Source: Gemmatimonadota bacterium (lineage in GTDB: Bacteria > Gemmatimonadota > Gemmatimonadetes > Gemmatimonadales > Gemmatimonadaceae). From it: DNA of 64,000 nt. Both the position numbers and the translations under genes were made by a program. This document shows, piece by piece, positions 35,323 to 43,515 of the stretch. Positions within the stretch are counted from its first letter, which is position 1, and every line of letters begins with the position of its first letter. The notes below the pieces were generated by a model. It did no database searches, had not been told where the DNA came from, and worked only from the letters and a program-made list of their open reading frames with translations. The DNA is taken from NCBI GenBank assembly GCA_003223455.1, contig QHVE01000011.1:62001-126000 (forward strand), in the 5' to 3' direction.

Positions 35323-37140
35323 GTGACCCGCCCCACCTCGCCGACTCGCGCCGAACCCGGCGCGCCGCGCCCGCTCCGTGCCTCCGGCGATTCGTATCGC
35401 GCGACGCACGAGCTGCCCCAGCATCTGGCCGACTGGCAGCTTCCGCCGGGCTGGAGCTGGGGGGCCGAAGGGGTATGGGACCAGCATCGACATTTTCAGG
35501 AGATCGTCGACGCGCTCGATCGCTCGCTCTCCCTGGTGAGTGCGCCCGATCCGCAGCACTGCCAGTGGCTCGAGGCGGAAGCGCGAGGGCTGGCGCACCG
35601 GAACCACCCGGCCGCGCCGACGACCTATCATTACTGGACGGCGTATCAGGAGACCCGCCGAGGCCCAGGCTACCTGCGCCGCTGGATCGCCGGCGAGACG
35701 ATCGGGGCACGGATCGCGCGCGCCGGCGCCGATGACGTGCCCGCCGTGCTGCGCGTCGTGCGCGAGCTGGGATCCGCGCTCGCCTACCTGCACGACGCCG
35801 GCACGGTCCACGGCGCGATATCGGTGGAGACAGCGTGGACGACGCCGATGGGGCGGCTCTGGCTCCTCGGCTGGCAGTGGGCCGTGCCGCTTTCCGAGGT
35901 ACCCGAGGGGCTCGCTCCCGACGCGGCGAAGATGCCCCTGCCTCCCGAGTGGGGGGACTCGTGGGCGCCGACCGCGGCGAGCGATCAGTGGCAGCTCGCC
36001 GCGTTGTGCTTCAATGCGCTCACCGGTGAGGCACCCCCACGCAACGACGTTCCGCCGATCATCCTCGTCCGCCCCGACGTGCCCCCGTCGGTCGCGCAGG
36101 TGATGGACAAGGCGCTCCAGCACGATCCCGCGCAGCGATTCAGCAGCGTCGCGGCGATGATCCGCGCGATGGACCGCATCGTCGGCAGCCGGACGGTGCT
36201 CACCTTGAGCGGCGAGCACACGGCGGCCGCGCGCGAGTCGCCCGAGGTTCGTCTTCGCTGGGCGCTCGCCGACGACTACGAAGTGATCGCGCCGCTCGGC
36301 GCCGGCAGCTTCGGCTCGGTGTGGCGCGTCCGCGACCTCTCGCTCGGACGAGAGGTGGCGCTCAAGCTCCTGCACCCGCACGTCGCACGGGACGAGCGCG
36401 CGGTCGGGCGGTTCCGGCGCGAGGCTCGGCTCGCGGCGCAGCTCGCGCATCCCGCGATTGTTCCCATCTACGATTGGGACAGCAGGGGTGACGTGGCGTG
36501 GTACACGATGGAGCTGGCCGAGAACGGCTCGGTGGGCGATCTCATCGAGCGCGCGGGAGCACGGTCCATCGCGGAGATCGCGCCGCAGATCGACGGAGTG
36601 CTGAGTGGGCTGGCCGCGGCGCACGCGGTCGGGATCATCCACCGGGATCTCAAGCCGGAGAACCTGCTGATCGACCGCTATCGCCGCTGGCGGATCGCCG
36701 ACTTCGGCATCGCCAATCCCACCGGCGAGGAGACGACGGGCGCGTCCGGCACGCCCGCGTTCTCGCCGCCGGAGCAGCTGCTCGGCGAGCCGCAGGAGGC
36801 GCCCGCCGACTGCTTCTCGCTCGCCGCGATCGTCGTCTTCGTGCTCACGGGTGAAGCTCCGTTCGGCGACAACGATCCGAAGACGATCCTCGCGCGCGAG
36901 CTGGCCGGAAAGATCGACCTGTCGCCGTTTCCGCCCGAGATCGGTGCATGGCTGCAGCGAGCGTTCTCGCCGGACCCCGACGACCGATTCTCCGACGCGG
37001 CCGCGATGCAGGCCGAATGGCGTACGGCCGCGACCGCCGTGCTCGAGCGCGAGCGGCGCGTTCCATGGTGGCGAAGGATCTTCGGCGGCGACGAGACCGG
37101 CGACGGCTGGTGGCGCGAGGGCGACGCCGTCATCGAGTGA
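35323..37140 (+). CDS. Soluble Ser/Thr protein kinase with an N-terminal pseudokinase domain
   Basis: 605 residues. Residues about 320-575 are a Hanks-type kinase: GAGSFGSVW (near 326), VALKLL with Lys348, IIHRDLKPEN (near 440), ADFGIAN (near 460) and GTPAFSPPEQ. Residues about 40-285 show the same fold in outline (ELGSALAYLHDAGTVHGAISVETAW, LCFNALTGEAPP, ALQHDPAQRFSSVAAMIRAMDRI) but the catalytic HRD is VHG and DFG is lost (LLGWQWA), so it is a pseudokinase. No membrane helix or sensor domain. The pseudokinase may regulate the active domain. GTG start after a TAACTT box. Confidence 0.88.
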   Translation: MTRPTSPTRAEPGAPRPLRASGDSYRATHELPQHLADWQLPPGWSWGAEGVWDQHRHFQEIVDALDRSLSLVSAPDPQHCQWLEAEARGLAHRNHPAAPTTYHYWTAYQETRRGPGYLRRWIAGETIGARIARAGADDVPAVLRVVRELGSALAYLHDAGTVHGAISVETAWTTPMGRLWLLGWQWAVPLSEVPEGLAPDAAKMPLPPEWGDSWAPTAASDQWQLAALCFNALTGEAPPRNDVPPIILVRPDVPPSVAQVMDKALQHDPAQRFSSVAAMIRAMDRIVGSRTVLTLSGEHTAAARESPEVRLRWALADDYEVIAPLGAGSFGSVWRVRDLSLGREVALKLLHPHVARDERAVGRFRREARLAAQLAHPAIVPIYDWDSRGDVAWYTMELAENGSVGDLIERAGARSIAEIAPQIDGVLSGLAAAHAVGIIHRDLKPENLLIDRYRRWRIADFGIANPTGEETTGASGTPAFSPPEQLLGEPQEAPADCFSLAAIVVFVLTGEAPFGDNDPKTILARELAGKIDLSPFPPEIGAWLQRAFSPDPDDRFSDAAAMQAEWRTAATAVLERERRVPWWRRIFGGDETGDGWWREGDAVIE

Positions 37141-37171
37141 GCGCGCACGCGCTCTGCACTGGAAGGAGCGC

Positions 37172-38575
37172 ATGACGACCATGAAATCGATCAACCCGGC
37201 CACGGGCGACACGCTGGCCGAGCATCCGATGCTCTCGCCCGAAATGCTGGAGCGTCGAGTCGCGCTCGCCGCCGACGCGGCGCCGCGGTGGCGAAGGACG
37301 CCGATCGCCGAGCGCGCTGCAATCGTGGCTCGGCTCGGCGCGTTGCTCGAGGCGGAGAAGGAGCAGCTCGGTCGGCTGATGACGCTGGAGATGGGCAAGC
37401 CGATCCAGGCGGCGATCGACGAAGCAGCGAAGTGCGCGACGGGTTGCCGGTTCTACGCCGAGCACGGGCCGTCGTTCGTCGCTGACGAGGAGATCGACGA
37501 CGACGGGCATCGCTCGTTCGTGTCGTATCAGCCGCTCGGCGTGGTGCTCGCGATCATGCCGTGGAACTTCCCGTTCTGGCAGGTCATCCGATTCCTCGCG
37601 CCGGCACTCGTCGCGGGGAACGTCGGCCTCCTCAAGCACGCGTCGAACGTTCCCGGGTGCGCGCTCGAGCTGGAGTCGCTCGTGCGACGTGCCGGTGCCC
37701 CCGACGGCGTGTTCCAGACACTGCTGATCGGCAGCGACGCGGTAGCGGGACTGCTGGCCGACGAGCGCGTGGCGGCGGCGACGTTGACCGGGAGCGAAGG
37801 CGCAGGTCGGAGCGTCGCGCAGCACGCGGGCGAGCATCTCAAGAAGACCGTGCTCGAGCTGGGCGGGAGCGATGCGTTCGTCGTCATGCCCAGCGCCGAC
37901 GTCGATCGAGCCATCGAGACGGCGGTGAAAGCCCGCACGATCAACAACGGCCAGAGCTGCATCGCCGCGAAGCGATTCATCGTGCATCGAGCGATCGCCG
38001 AACGGTTTCTCGCGGGCTTCTCGGCCGGAATGCAGGCGCTGCGGATGGGCGATCCGCTCGACCCGCGCACGCAGCTCGGGCCGCTCGCGTCGGTACGCCT
38101 CGCCGACGAGCTCGAAGACCAGGTGGAGGAATCGGTCGCGCACGGTGCGCGGCTGGTCTGCGGTGGCCGCCGTGCGGCGCCGGAGAGCGCATTCTTTCCT
38201 CCCACCGTGCTCACGGACATCCCGCGCGAGTCGCCCGCCTATCGCGACGAGATGTTCGGACCCGTGGGGTGCGTGTTCGTCGCCTCCGACATCGACGACG
38301 CGATCCGCATCGCCAACGACACGAGGTTCGGGCTCGGCGCGAGCGCGTGGACGAACGACGCCGCGGAGAAGGAGCGGTTCGTACGCGAGCTCGACGCCGG
38401 AAGCGTGTTCGTGAACGACATGGTCGTCTCGGACGCGCGATTCCCTTTCGGCGGCGTGAAGGCGTCGGGCTACGGACGCGAGCTGAGCGACGTGGGGCTC
38501 AGGGAGTTCGTGAATGTGAAGACGGTGAGGATGAAAACCGGAGACCAGGACAGCATCGCTGGAAATACCGAGTGA
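37172..38575 (+). CDS. NAD(P)-dependent aldehyde dehydrogenase (succinate-semialdehyde type)
   Basis: 467 residues. ALDH superfamily marks: MPWNFPFWQVIR, LTGSEGAGRSVA, LELGGSDAFVV with the general-base Glu, NNGQSCIAAKR with catalytic Cys263, and EMFGPVGCVF. The short form and the sequence EMGKPIQAAIDEAAKCA resemble succinate-semialdehyde dehydrogenases of the GabD/YneI type. AAGGAG precedes ATG 37172. It ends at a large inverted repeat facing the sensor kinase gene. Confidence 0.87.
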   Translation: MTTMKSINPATGDTLAEHPMLSPEMLERRVALAADAAPRWRRTPIAERAAIVARLGALLEAEKEQLGRLMTLEMGKPIQAAIDEAAKCATGCRFYAEHGPSFVADEEIDDDGHRSFVSYQPLGVVLAIMPWNFPFWQVIRFLAPALVAGNVGLLKHASNVPGCALELESLVRRAGAPDGVFQTLLIGSDAVAGLLADERVAAATLTGSEGAGRSVAQHAGEHLKKTVLELGGSDAFVVMPSADVDRAIETAVKARTINNGQSCIAAKRFIVHRAIAERFLAGFSAGMQALRMGDPLDPRTQLGPLASVRLADELEDQVEESVAHGARLVCGGRRAAPESAFFPPTVLTDIPRESPAYRDEMFGPVGCVFVASDIDDAIRIANDTRFGLGASAWTNDAAEKERFVRELDAGSVFVNDMVVSDARFPFGGVKASGYGRELSDVGLREFVNVKTVRMKTGDQDSIAGNTE

Positions 38576-38578
38576 TGT

Positions 38579-38656
38579 CGGTGGGGAGTGCGGAGTTCGG
38601 GGTGACGTCGTCCCGAGCGCCGTTGGCAGTTACTCCCCCCTCCCGACTCCCCACCG
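38579..38656. repeat. Long inverted repeat between convergent genes (repeat family, copy B)
   Basis: Perfect 11-bp arms 38579-38589 and 38646-38656, with an inner hairpin (TTCGGGG with TCCCGAG, one G-T). It fills the whole gap between the aldehyde dehydrogenase stop and the sensor kinase stop. The G-rich left arm (GGTGGGGAGTG) and C-rich right arm resemble copies at 10472 and 52203. Likely a bidirectional transcription or RNA-processing barrier. Confidence 0.6.
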
Positions 38657-41050
38657 CTACCTCGCGGCCCTGAGCTTCACCTTCACTGTCGTCCCCTTCC
38701 CCAGGGTCGACGCGATCGTCACCGTCCCGCCCCATCCCTCGACGAGCCGCCGGGTGATGGCCAGTCCGAGCCCGCTGCCGGACGTCCGCGTCGAGAAGTG
38801 GGGCTCGAAGAGGCGCGGCAGGATGTCGTCGGCGATGCCGGTGCCGTCGTCGGTCACCGCGATCTGCACGGCCGGCGCGCCGTCCTCGAACGCGTCGTCG
38901 CAGACCGTAGCGGTCACCTCGCTCGCCTTCGCCAGGCGTGCGTTCTCGAACAGGTTGAGCAGCACCTCCCGGAGCTCGTCCCCCCGGGCCAGCGCGTGTG
39001 TCGAGCGCGCCCTCACCTCGCACCGCCACGCCACCTGGCCTTCGCCGAGCGTCTCGAGCGTCACGACGTCGCGCACGATCTCTCCGACGTCCGTCGGCTC
39101 GGCCGGTGGCTGCTCCTCGGGCGCGCCCCCGTAGCGACTGAAGGCGCGCGCGATCTCGTCGAGCCGGTCGATCTCGTTCAGGATGCGCGTCACGTTCTGG
39201 TCGAGCACCTGATCGTAGTCCGGTCGTCCTCGCGCGCGGCGGAGATGCTGCACACCGAGTCGGATCGGCGTGAGCGGATTCTTGATCTCGTGCGCGACCT
39301 GTCGCGCCATCTCGCCCCATGCCAGCACGCGCTGCGCGTGCGCGAGCTCGGTGACGTCGTCGAGCGTGAGCACCGCTCCGCCGCTCGACAGTCGCGACAG
39401 CTGCCCGCGCAGCGAGCGTCCGTCACGCTCCATCTCGAAGGCGTCCTCGTGTCCATCGCTCCGCAGGAAACCGGCGAGCCGCGCCGCCACGGCGGACGAC
39501 GACATCCGGCTCACCGGTTCACCGGCGCGCGGCACGTCGCCGAGCAGAGTCTCCGCCCGCGGGTTCGCGAGGATGACTCGGCCCTGCTCGTCGACGGCGA
39601 CGACGCCGCTGGCCACGGTGCGCAGCACGGCATCCGTGCGGCGCTGCGCTTCCTCGAGCGCGGCTCGGCTCGCGCCCAGGTCCTCCGCCATCGCCTCGAA
39701 GGCGCGGAACACGGGGAGAAACTCGCTCGTCGCCTGGCCCTCGAATGGGAGCTCGCGCTCGCCGCGAGCCACCGCGTGCGCCGCATTGCGCAAGGCTCCG
39801 ATCGGTCTCGCGAGCTGACGTCCCGCGACGGCGCTCAGCCAGAGCGCCGCGACCGCGCCCACGGCCGTCGCGAACAGCACGAGCACGCCGAGGTCGCGTC
39901 GCCGCCGGTCGAGCTGTACGTCGTCTACACGCGCCGGCGCCGCGAGCACCAGGGCGCCATGCGACCCCGGCAAGACGCGGTAGCCCATCATGCCCGTTGC
40001 GCCCGCGAGCGGCTCGGACCTCGTCGCGCTCACCTCGTCCGACACCAGGACCTCGTGCACGTTGGGCCGCAGCAACGAGCCGAGTGGCGCAAGCTCGGCG
40101 AACAACGAATCGCTCGCGTCGACGAGCACGCCGGCGTCGTACAGCAGCAGCTTCGTGTCGAGCCGCAGACTCTCTCGGCGCAGCCAGTCCGGCTGCCGGC
40201 GATCGCCGGCCACCGCCCGCATCGTCTCCGTCACAAGCAACTGGCGCGACTGCTGGGCGTCGTCGAACAGCTGCTGCCAGCTCCAGATCGCGAACGCCAC
40301 GGCGGGCACGAGAAAAAACAGGAATAGCGCCAGCGACAGTCGCGTGCGATAGCTGCGCACGCGTCGGCGCCGTATTCGGAGCCAGCGGCCGATGCGACCG
40401 TCCGCCGTGGCCGACAACAGCCACACCAGCCCGACGGCGGCGAGATCGATCAGGAGCAGCAGCCCACCGCGTGGAATCAGCGAATCCAGGCCACGCAGAT
40501 CGACTTCGACGTGCGCGCGTGCCGGGCCTTCGGGGCTCGCGATCGGCCAGTCGCCATGCAGCTCCGAGCCGAGACGGCGCCAGTTGATCGACTCGCGCGG
40601 CGCGAGCGGATCGCCCACGACCTGCACCGTGTACGGCGGCTCGATCGCCTCACCGGGATTGAGCCCGTACCAGCGTGCGTACGCGTCACTGCCGATCAGC
40701 CGGGTGCGCGGCGCGAGGAGGATCGTGACCGCACCGCCGCGCATCGGCACGGCGACGACCCGTACGCCATATGCGCTCACGCGGTACGCAGTCTCCACCG
40801 GCGTCCCCTTCTCCGCCTCGAGCGCGGCGAGGCGCACGGCGTCCCAGGCCACGCCGAATGGCGCCGAGCCGAAGCTGGCGATCGGTCGTTCGCCCTCCCA
40901 CGCCGTGAGCGCGGCCGGATAGCCCGATGCAGCGAGGTCCGACAGCACGTACTGCTCGAGGAGGCCCTGCGCCGTGCGGGGCAACGTGTCGCCTCCGGCC
41001 GATCGGCTGACGCGCGGGCTCGCCCAACGCATGCCCGGCAGCGAGGTCAC
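38657..41050 (-). CDS. C-terminal part of a split NtrY-like sensor histidine kinase
   Basis: 797 residues as an open frame, but residues 1-22 are encoded by an inverted-repeat copy and are not real sensor sequence. From about residue 23: a sensory segment, a membrane helix near 205-220, a second near 240-260, an extracytoplasmic loop, a third helix, HAMP (RQLARPIGALRNAAH), PAS (VASGVVAVDEQGRVILANPRAE), HisKA with His587 (VAHEIKNPLTPI, the NtrY/NtrB form) and HATPase (LLNLFENAR, TDDGTGI, GSGLGLAIT). It should phosphorylate a response regulator, but none is nearby. The upstream membrane half is in another frame (40686-42566). Confidence 0.8.
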   Translation of the reverse strand: MTSLPGMRWASPRVSRSAGGDTLPRTAQGLLEQYVLSDLAASGYPAALTAWEGERPIASFGSAPFGVAWDAVRLAALEAEKGTPVETAYRVSAYGVRVVAVPMRGGAVTILLAPRTRLIGSDAYARWYGLNPGEAIEPPYTVQVVGDPLAPRESINWRRLGSELHGDWPIASPEGPARAHVEVDLRGLDSLIPRGGLLLLIDLAAVGLVWLLSATADGRIGRWLRIRRRRVRSYRTRLSLALFLFFLVPAVAFAIWSWQQLFDDAQQSRQLLVTETMRAVAGDRRQPDWLRRESLRLDTKLLLYDAGVLVDASDSLFAELAPLGSLLRPNVHEVLVSDEVSATRSEPLAGATGMMGYRVLPGSHGALVLAAPARVDDVQLDRRRRDLGVLVLFATAVGAVAALWLSAVAGRQLARPIGALRNAAHAVARGERELPFEGQATSEFLPVFRAFEAMAEDLGASRAALEEAQRRTDAVLRTVASGVVAVDEQGRVILANPRAETLLGDVPRAGEPVSRMSSSAVAARLAGFLRSDGHEDAFEMERDGRSLRGQLSRLSSGGAVLTLDDVTELAHAQRVLAWGEMARQVAHEIKNPLTPIRLGVQHLRRARGRPDYDQVLDQNVTRILNEIDRLDEIARAFSRYGGAPEEQPPAEPTDVGEIVRDVVTLETLGEGQVAWRCEVRARSTHALARGDELREVLLNLFENARLAKASEVTATVCDDAFEDGAPAVQIAVTDDGTGIADDILPRLFEPHFSTRTSGSGLGLAITRRLVEGWGGTVTIASTLGKGTTVKVKLRAAR

Positions 41051-41052
41051 GG
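40984..41052 (-). repeat. 69-bp perfect inverted repeat, secondary copy
   Basis: Identical, in reverse complement, to 41918-41986 over 69 bases with no mismatch. This copy lies exactly where the kinase reading frame breaks and, read in the kinase frame, encodes a peptide unrelated to sensor domains. It therefore looks like the inserted or misplaced copy. Confidence 0.97.
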
Positions 41053-41917
41053 CGTCCGCGCGACGTCGCGCCCCACACCACCGTAGTGGCTCCCAGCGCA
41101 GCGACCGATGCGGCGGAGAGGAGCCAGTAGCGGCGTCGTCGCGTGGCCACGAGTGCGGCCACCGCGGCGACCCAGAGGAGCGCGTACCACTCCGGCCACT
41201 GACCGGGTGCCATCCACACGAGCGGGGCGACGATGGCGGCGAGCATCGCCACCGCGGGCCCCGCGGCGGAGTCGGCGCTTCGGCGTCCCGCCAGTGCCGA
41301 TCGTCCGCCCCATGCGGCGAGGACGAGCAGCGTCGTCGCGGCCAGGCAGAGCGGAATCTCCCACATCAGCCAGAGCGCCGCACCGGCGCCTTCCGCCGGT
41401 GGCGTGATCCCGCGCGAGAGCGTGCGGACGAAATACGGACCCAGCACGGCGCCGAGGATCCCGATCGCCGCGCCGACGAGACGCGGTGGACCGCGGCGAA
41501 TGCGACGCACGACGAGGAGTGCGGCCAGCAGCATCGTGGCCGAGGTGAGCGTCAGCGCAGCGGCGTTGGACGTGTACGCTCGCCCCGCCCCGAGGAAGTA
41601 GATCGAGGCGTCGAACAGGCGCGAGCGGGTCGAGAACTCGCTCAGGGGCACGACCGCGATCGCGCGCAGGACGACCAGGACCGCACCCAACGTCGCGAAG
41701 GCACCCGCTTCGCGCCGGGAGGCGGCGATGAGGAACGCCACGAGCGCGATCAGGAGCGAGACGCCGACGCGAACGCGGGCGCGCTCGCGCATCCGGAAAC
41801 GGACCTCGTCCGCGGAGGGGACGATGGCTCGCGCGACGAACAGCGGCCGCCCATGATCGCTGTAGCGCAGGGCGTCCCGACCAGTCGAGTCCCTCGGCGT
41901 GGAGAAGATGAACCCTT

Positions 41918-41986
41918 CCGTGACCTCGCTGCCGGGCATGCGTTGGGCGAGCCCGCGCGTCAGCCGATCGGCCGGAGGCGACACGT
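41918..41986 (-). repeat. 69-bp perfect inverted repeat, original copy
   Basis: Partner of 40984-41052. Here the sequence is in frame inside the membrane sensor half and encodes YVSPPADRLTRGLAQRMPGS, with sensible sequence on both sides, so this is the likely original copy. The 865 bases between the two copies code for eight membrane helices in the present orientation. Confidence 0.97.
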
Positions 41987-42618
41987 AGAGCAGCGAGGTC
42001 GTGACCGCGCGGACGCCGCCGCTATCCGATGCCGCGTAGAGCGTGAGCCCGAACGGCGTCGCGACCACTCCGGACGGACCCGTCAGCGCCCGGGGATTGG
42101 CGTGCAGCGTTCCCGCCCATCCGAGCAGCGTGTCGCCGTGTACCACCAGCGCGCTGCGCCGGACCTGATCGCCGACGACGCGCTCCAGCGAGTGCGAGAC
42201 GTCATCGGTCGTCCCGACGAGGCGGCGGGCGCGGGTGGCAGCGGCACGCAGCGCGGCGAGCTCCGCGTCGACACGCGACGCGAGGAGCTTCTGCTGCGCC
42301 GCGGCCTGCTGAGCGCCCACGGCAGTCGGGTTGGTCGCGAACCGCGCGAGCCGCTGCTGAGCGCCCGCCGCCATGACGGCGAACGCGAGAAGCGCGACGC
42401 ACGATATCGCGAGCGGCAGGCGCAGCGCCACGCGCCGCGGACGCGCGACCGTTTCGACGATGCCCACCGCGGTGGCGAGGAGACAGATCGCTAGGTAACC
42501 TACGCGCGGCGTGGCGAGCCATCGGCTCGCTGCCAGGACGCCCACGGCGACCGCGGCCGGCGCCACCAGCGCGCGCCATCCCGCGGACGGCAGCGCTCGC
42601 TCGAGCAGAGTCCTCAGG

Positions 42619-43365
42619 ATGACCTATTCCCCCGGTCCGACGGGCTCCCCACGTCGGATCAAGCAGATGCGGCCGGACGAGGTCGCCGCGGCGATCAGAG
42701 CCGACCCCCGACTCATCATTCCGGTCGGCGCCTGTGAGCAGCACGGGCGCCACATGCCGCTCGGGACCGACACGATGATCGTCGAGCATCTGGCCGACGA
42801 CCTGTCGGCCGAGTTCGGTATCTGCATCTCACCCACTGTTGAGTACGGCGTCAACGTCGCCACCGAGCGCGGGTTTCCCGGGAACGCGTCGCTCCGCAAG
42901 AAGACGCTCCACCGGATGCTCAACGACTTGCTCGACACGTGGGAATCCACCGGAGTGCTGGAGTTCATCCTGCTCACCGCTCACGAGCACGATCCCCACC
43001 AGGAGGCGCTCGCCACGGTCATCACGACGACCGCCCGTGTGCGGGTCGTCGACGTCTTCGCCATCGACTTCCGCGAGATCATGGAGGGCCAGGCCGCCCC
43101 GATGCACGGCGACGAAGTCGACACATCGCTTCTGCTGTTTCTCGCGCCGCATCTCGTCCGGATGGACCTCGCCGAGGATTATATGATGTCGCGTGACGAG
43201 CTTCGGCGATACCGCCGGGGCTGGCTCAAGGTTCCGAAGGGCAGTTCGGGCTCGATCGGGCGTCCCTCGCTCGCCTCCGCCGCCAAGGGCGCCGCGATCT
43301 ACGCGCACATTCGGGAGAAGGTGCGTGCGAGGGTTTTCCTGACGCCGGAAGCGGATTCCGACTAA
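42619..43365 (+). CDS. Creatininase/MftE-family amidohydrolase
   Basis: 248 residues. Metal-binding family motifs: IIPVGACEQHGRHMPLGTDTMI near residue 40 (Glu/His/Asp ligands), ATERGFPGNASL, LTAHEHDPHQEAL and GDEVDTS. Creatininase-fold enzymes cleave cyclic or peptide amides using two metal ions; related proteins act in mycofactocin or riboflavin/F420 pathways. No such pathway genes are adjacent, so the substrate is unknown. Divergent from and very close to the split sensor kinase; ATG 42619 lies only 52 bases from that gene's GTG start. Confidence 0.8.
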   Translation: MTYSPGPTGSPRRIKQMRPDEVAAAIRADPRLIIPVGACEQHGRHMPLGTDTMIVEHLADDLSAEFGICISPTVEYGVNVATERGFPGNASLRKKTLHRMLNDLLDTWESTGVLEFILLTAHEHDPHQEALATVITTTARVRVVDVFAIDFREIMEGQAAPMHGDEVDTSLLLFLAPHLVRMDLAEDYMMSRDELRRYRRGWLKVPKGSSGSIGRPSLASAAKGAAIYAHIREKVRARVFLTPEADSD

Positions 43366-43426
43366 CTTTCTCAGCCCCAAGCGTCTGCCATTCTTCACGG
43401 TCGCCACGCTCCGCCATTCGCGGAGT

Positions 43427-43456
43427 GTGTCCGACCGTGTCCGGACGTGTGAAACC
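43427..43456 (+). promoter_or_regulatory. 10-bp-period direct repeats before the efflux operon
   Basis: GTGTCCGACC, GTGTCCGGAC and GTGTGAAACC follow each other in a 10-base period about 60 bases before the TolC-like gene. They overlap a 7-bp hairpin (TCCGGACG with CGTCCGG). A site for a regulator contacting one helix face is possible. A second hairpin (9-bp stem near 43405-43429) precedes it. Confidence 0.3.
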
Positions 43457-43515
43457 CTCCGTCCGGCCTCGCCGTACGAGCGGGTGGCCCACTCCTCCCA
43501 GCACCCTCCCCTACG

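Larger units (their letters stand above)
40686..42566 (-). pseudogene. N-terminal membrane half of the split sensor kinase
   Basis: Reads as a coherent membrane protein for about 505 residues (42566 down to 41053): two N-terminal helices, a periplasmic sensor stretch (LLASRVDAELAALRAAATRARRL), then about eight helices ending TVVWGATS. At 41052 it enters the inverted-repeat copy and turns into Arg/Gly-rich noise until a stop at 40686, while the kinase half continues in a different frame. The two halves together would make one large kinase. Start uncertain: GTG 42566, or upstream in a frame open to a TAG near 42618. Frame break could be real or an assembly error. Confidence 0.65.

Noticed and set aside
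41053-41917. Recombinase-driven phase-variable invertible segment as the main reading of the inverted repeat
   Set aside because: No invertase gene is nearby and inversion would replace eight coherent membrane helices with shadow sequence; kept only as one option in the finding.
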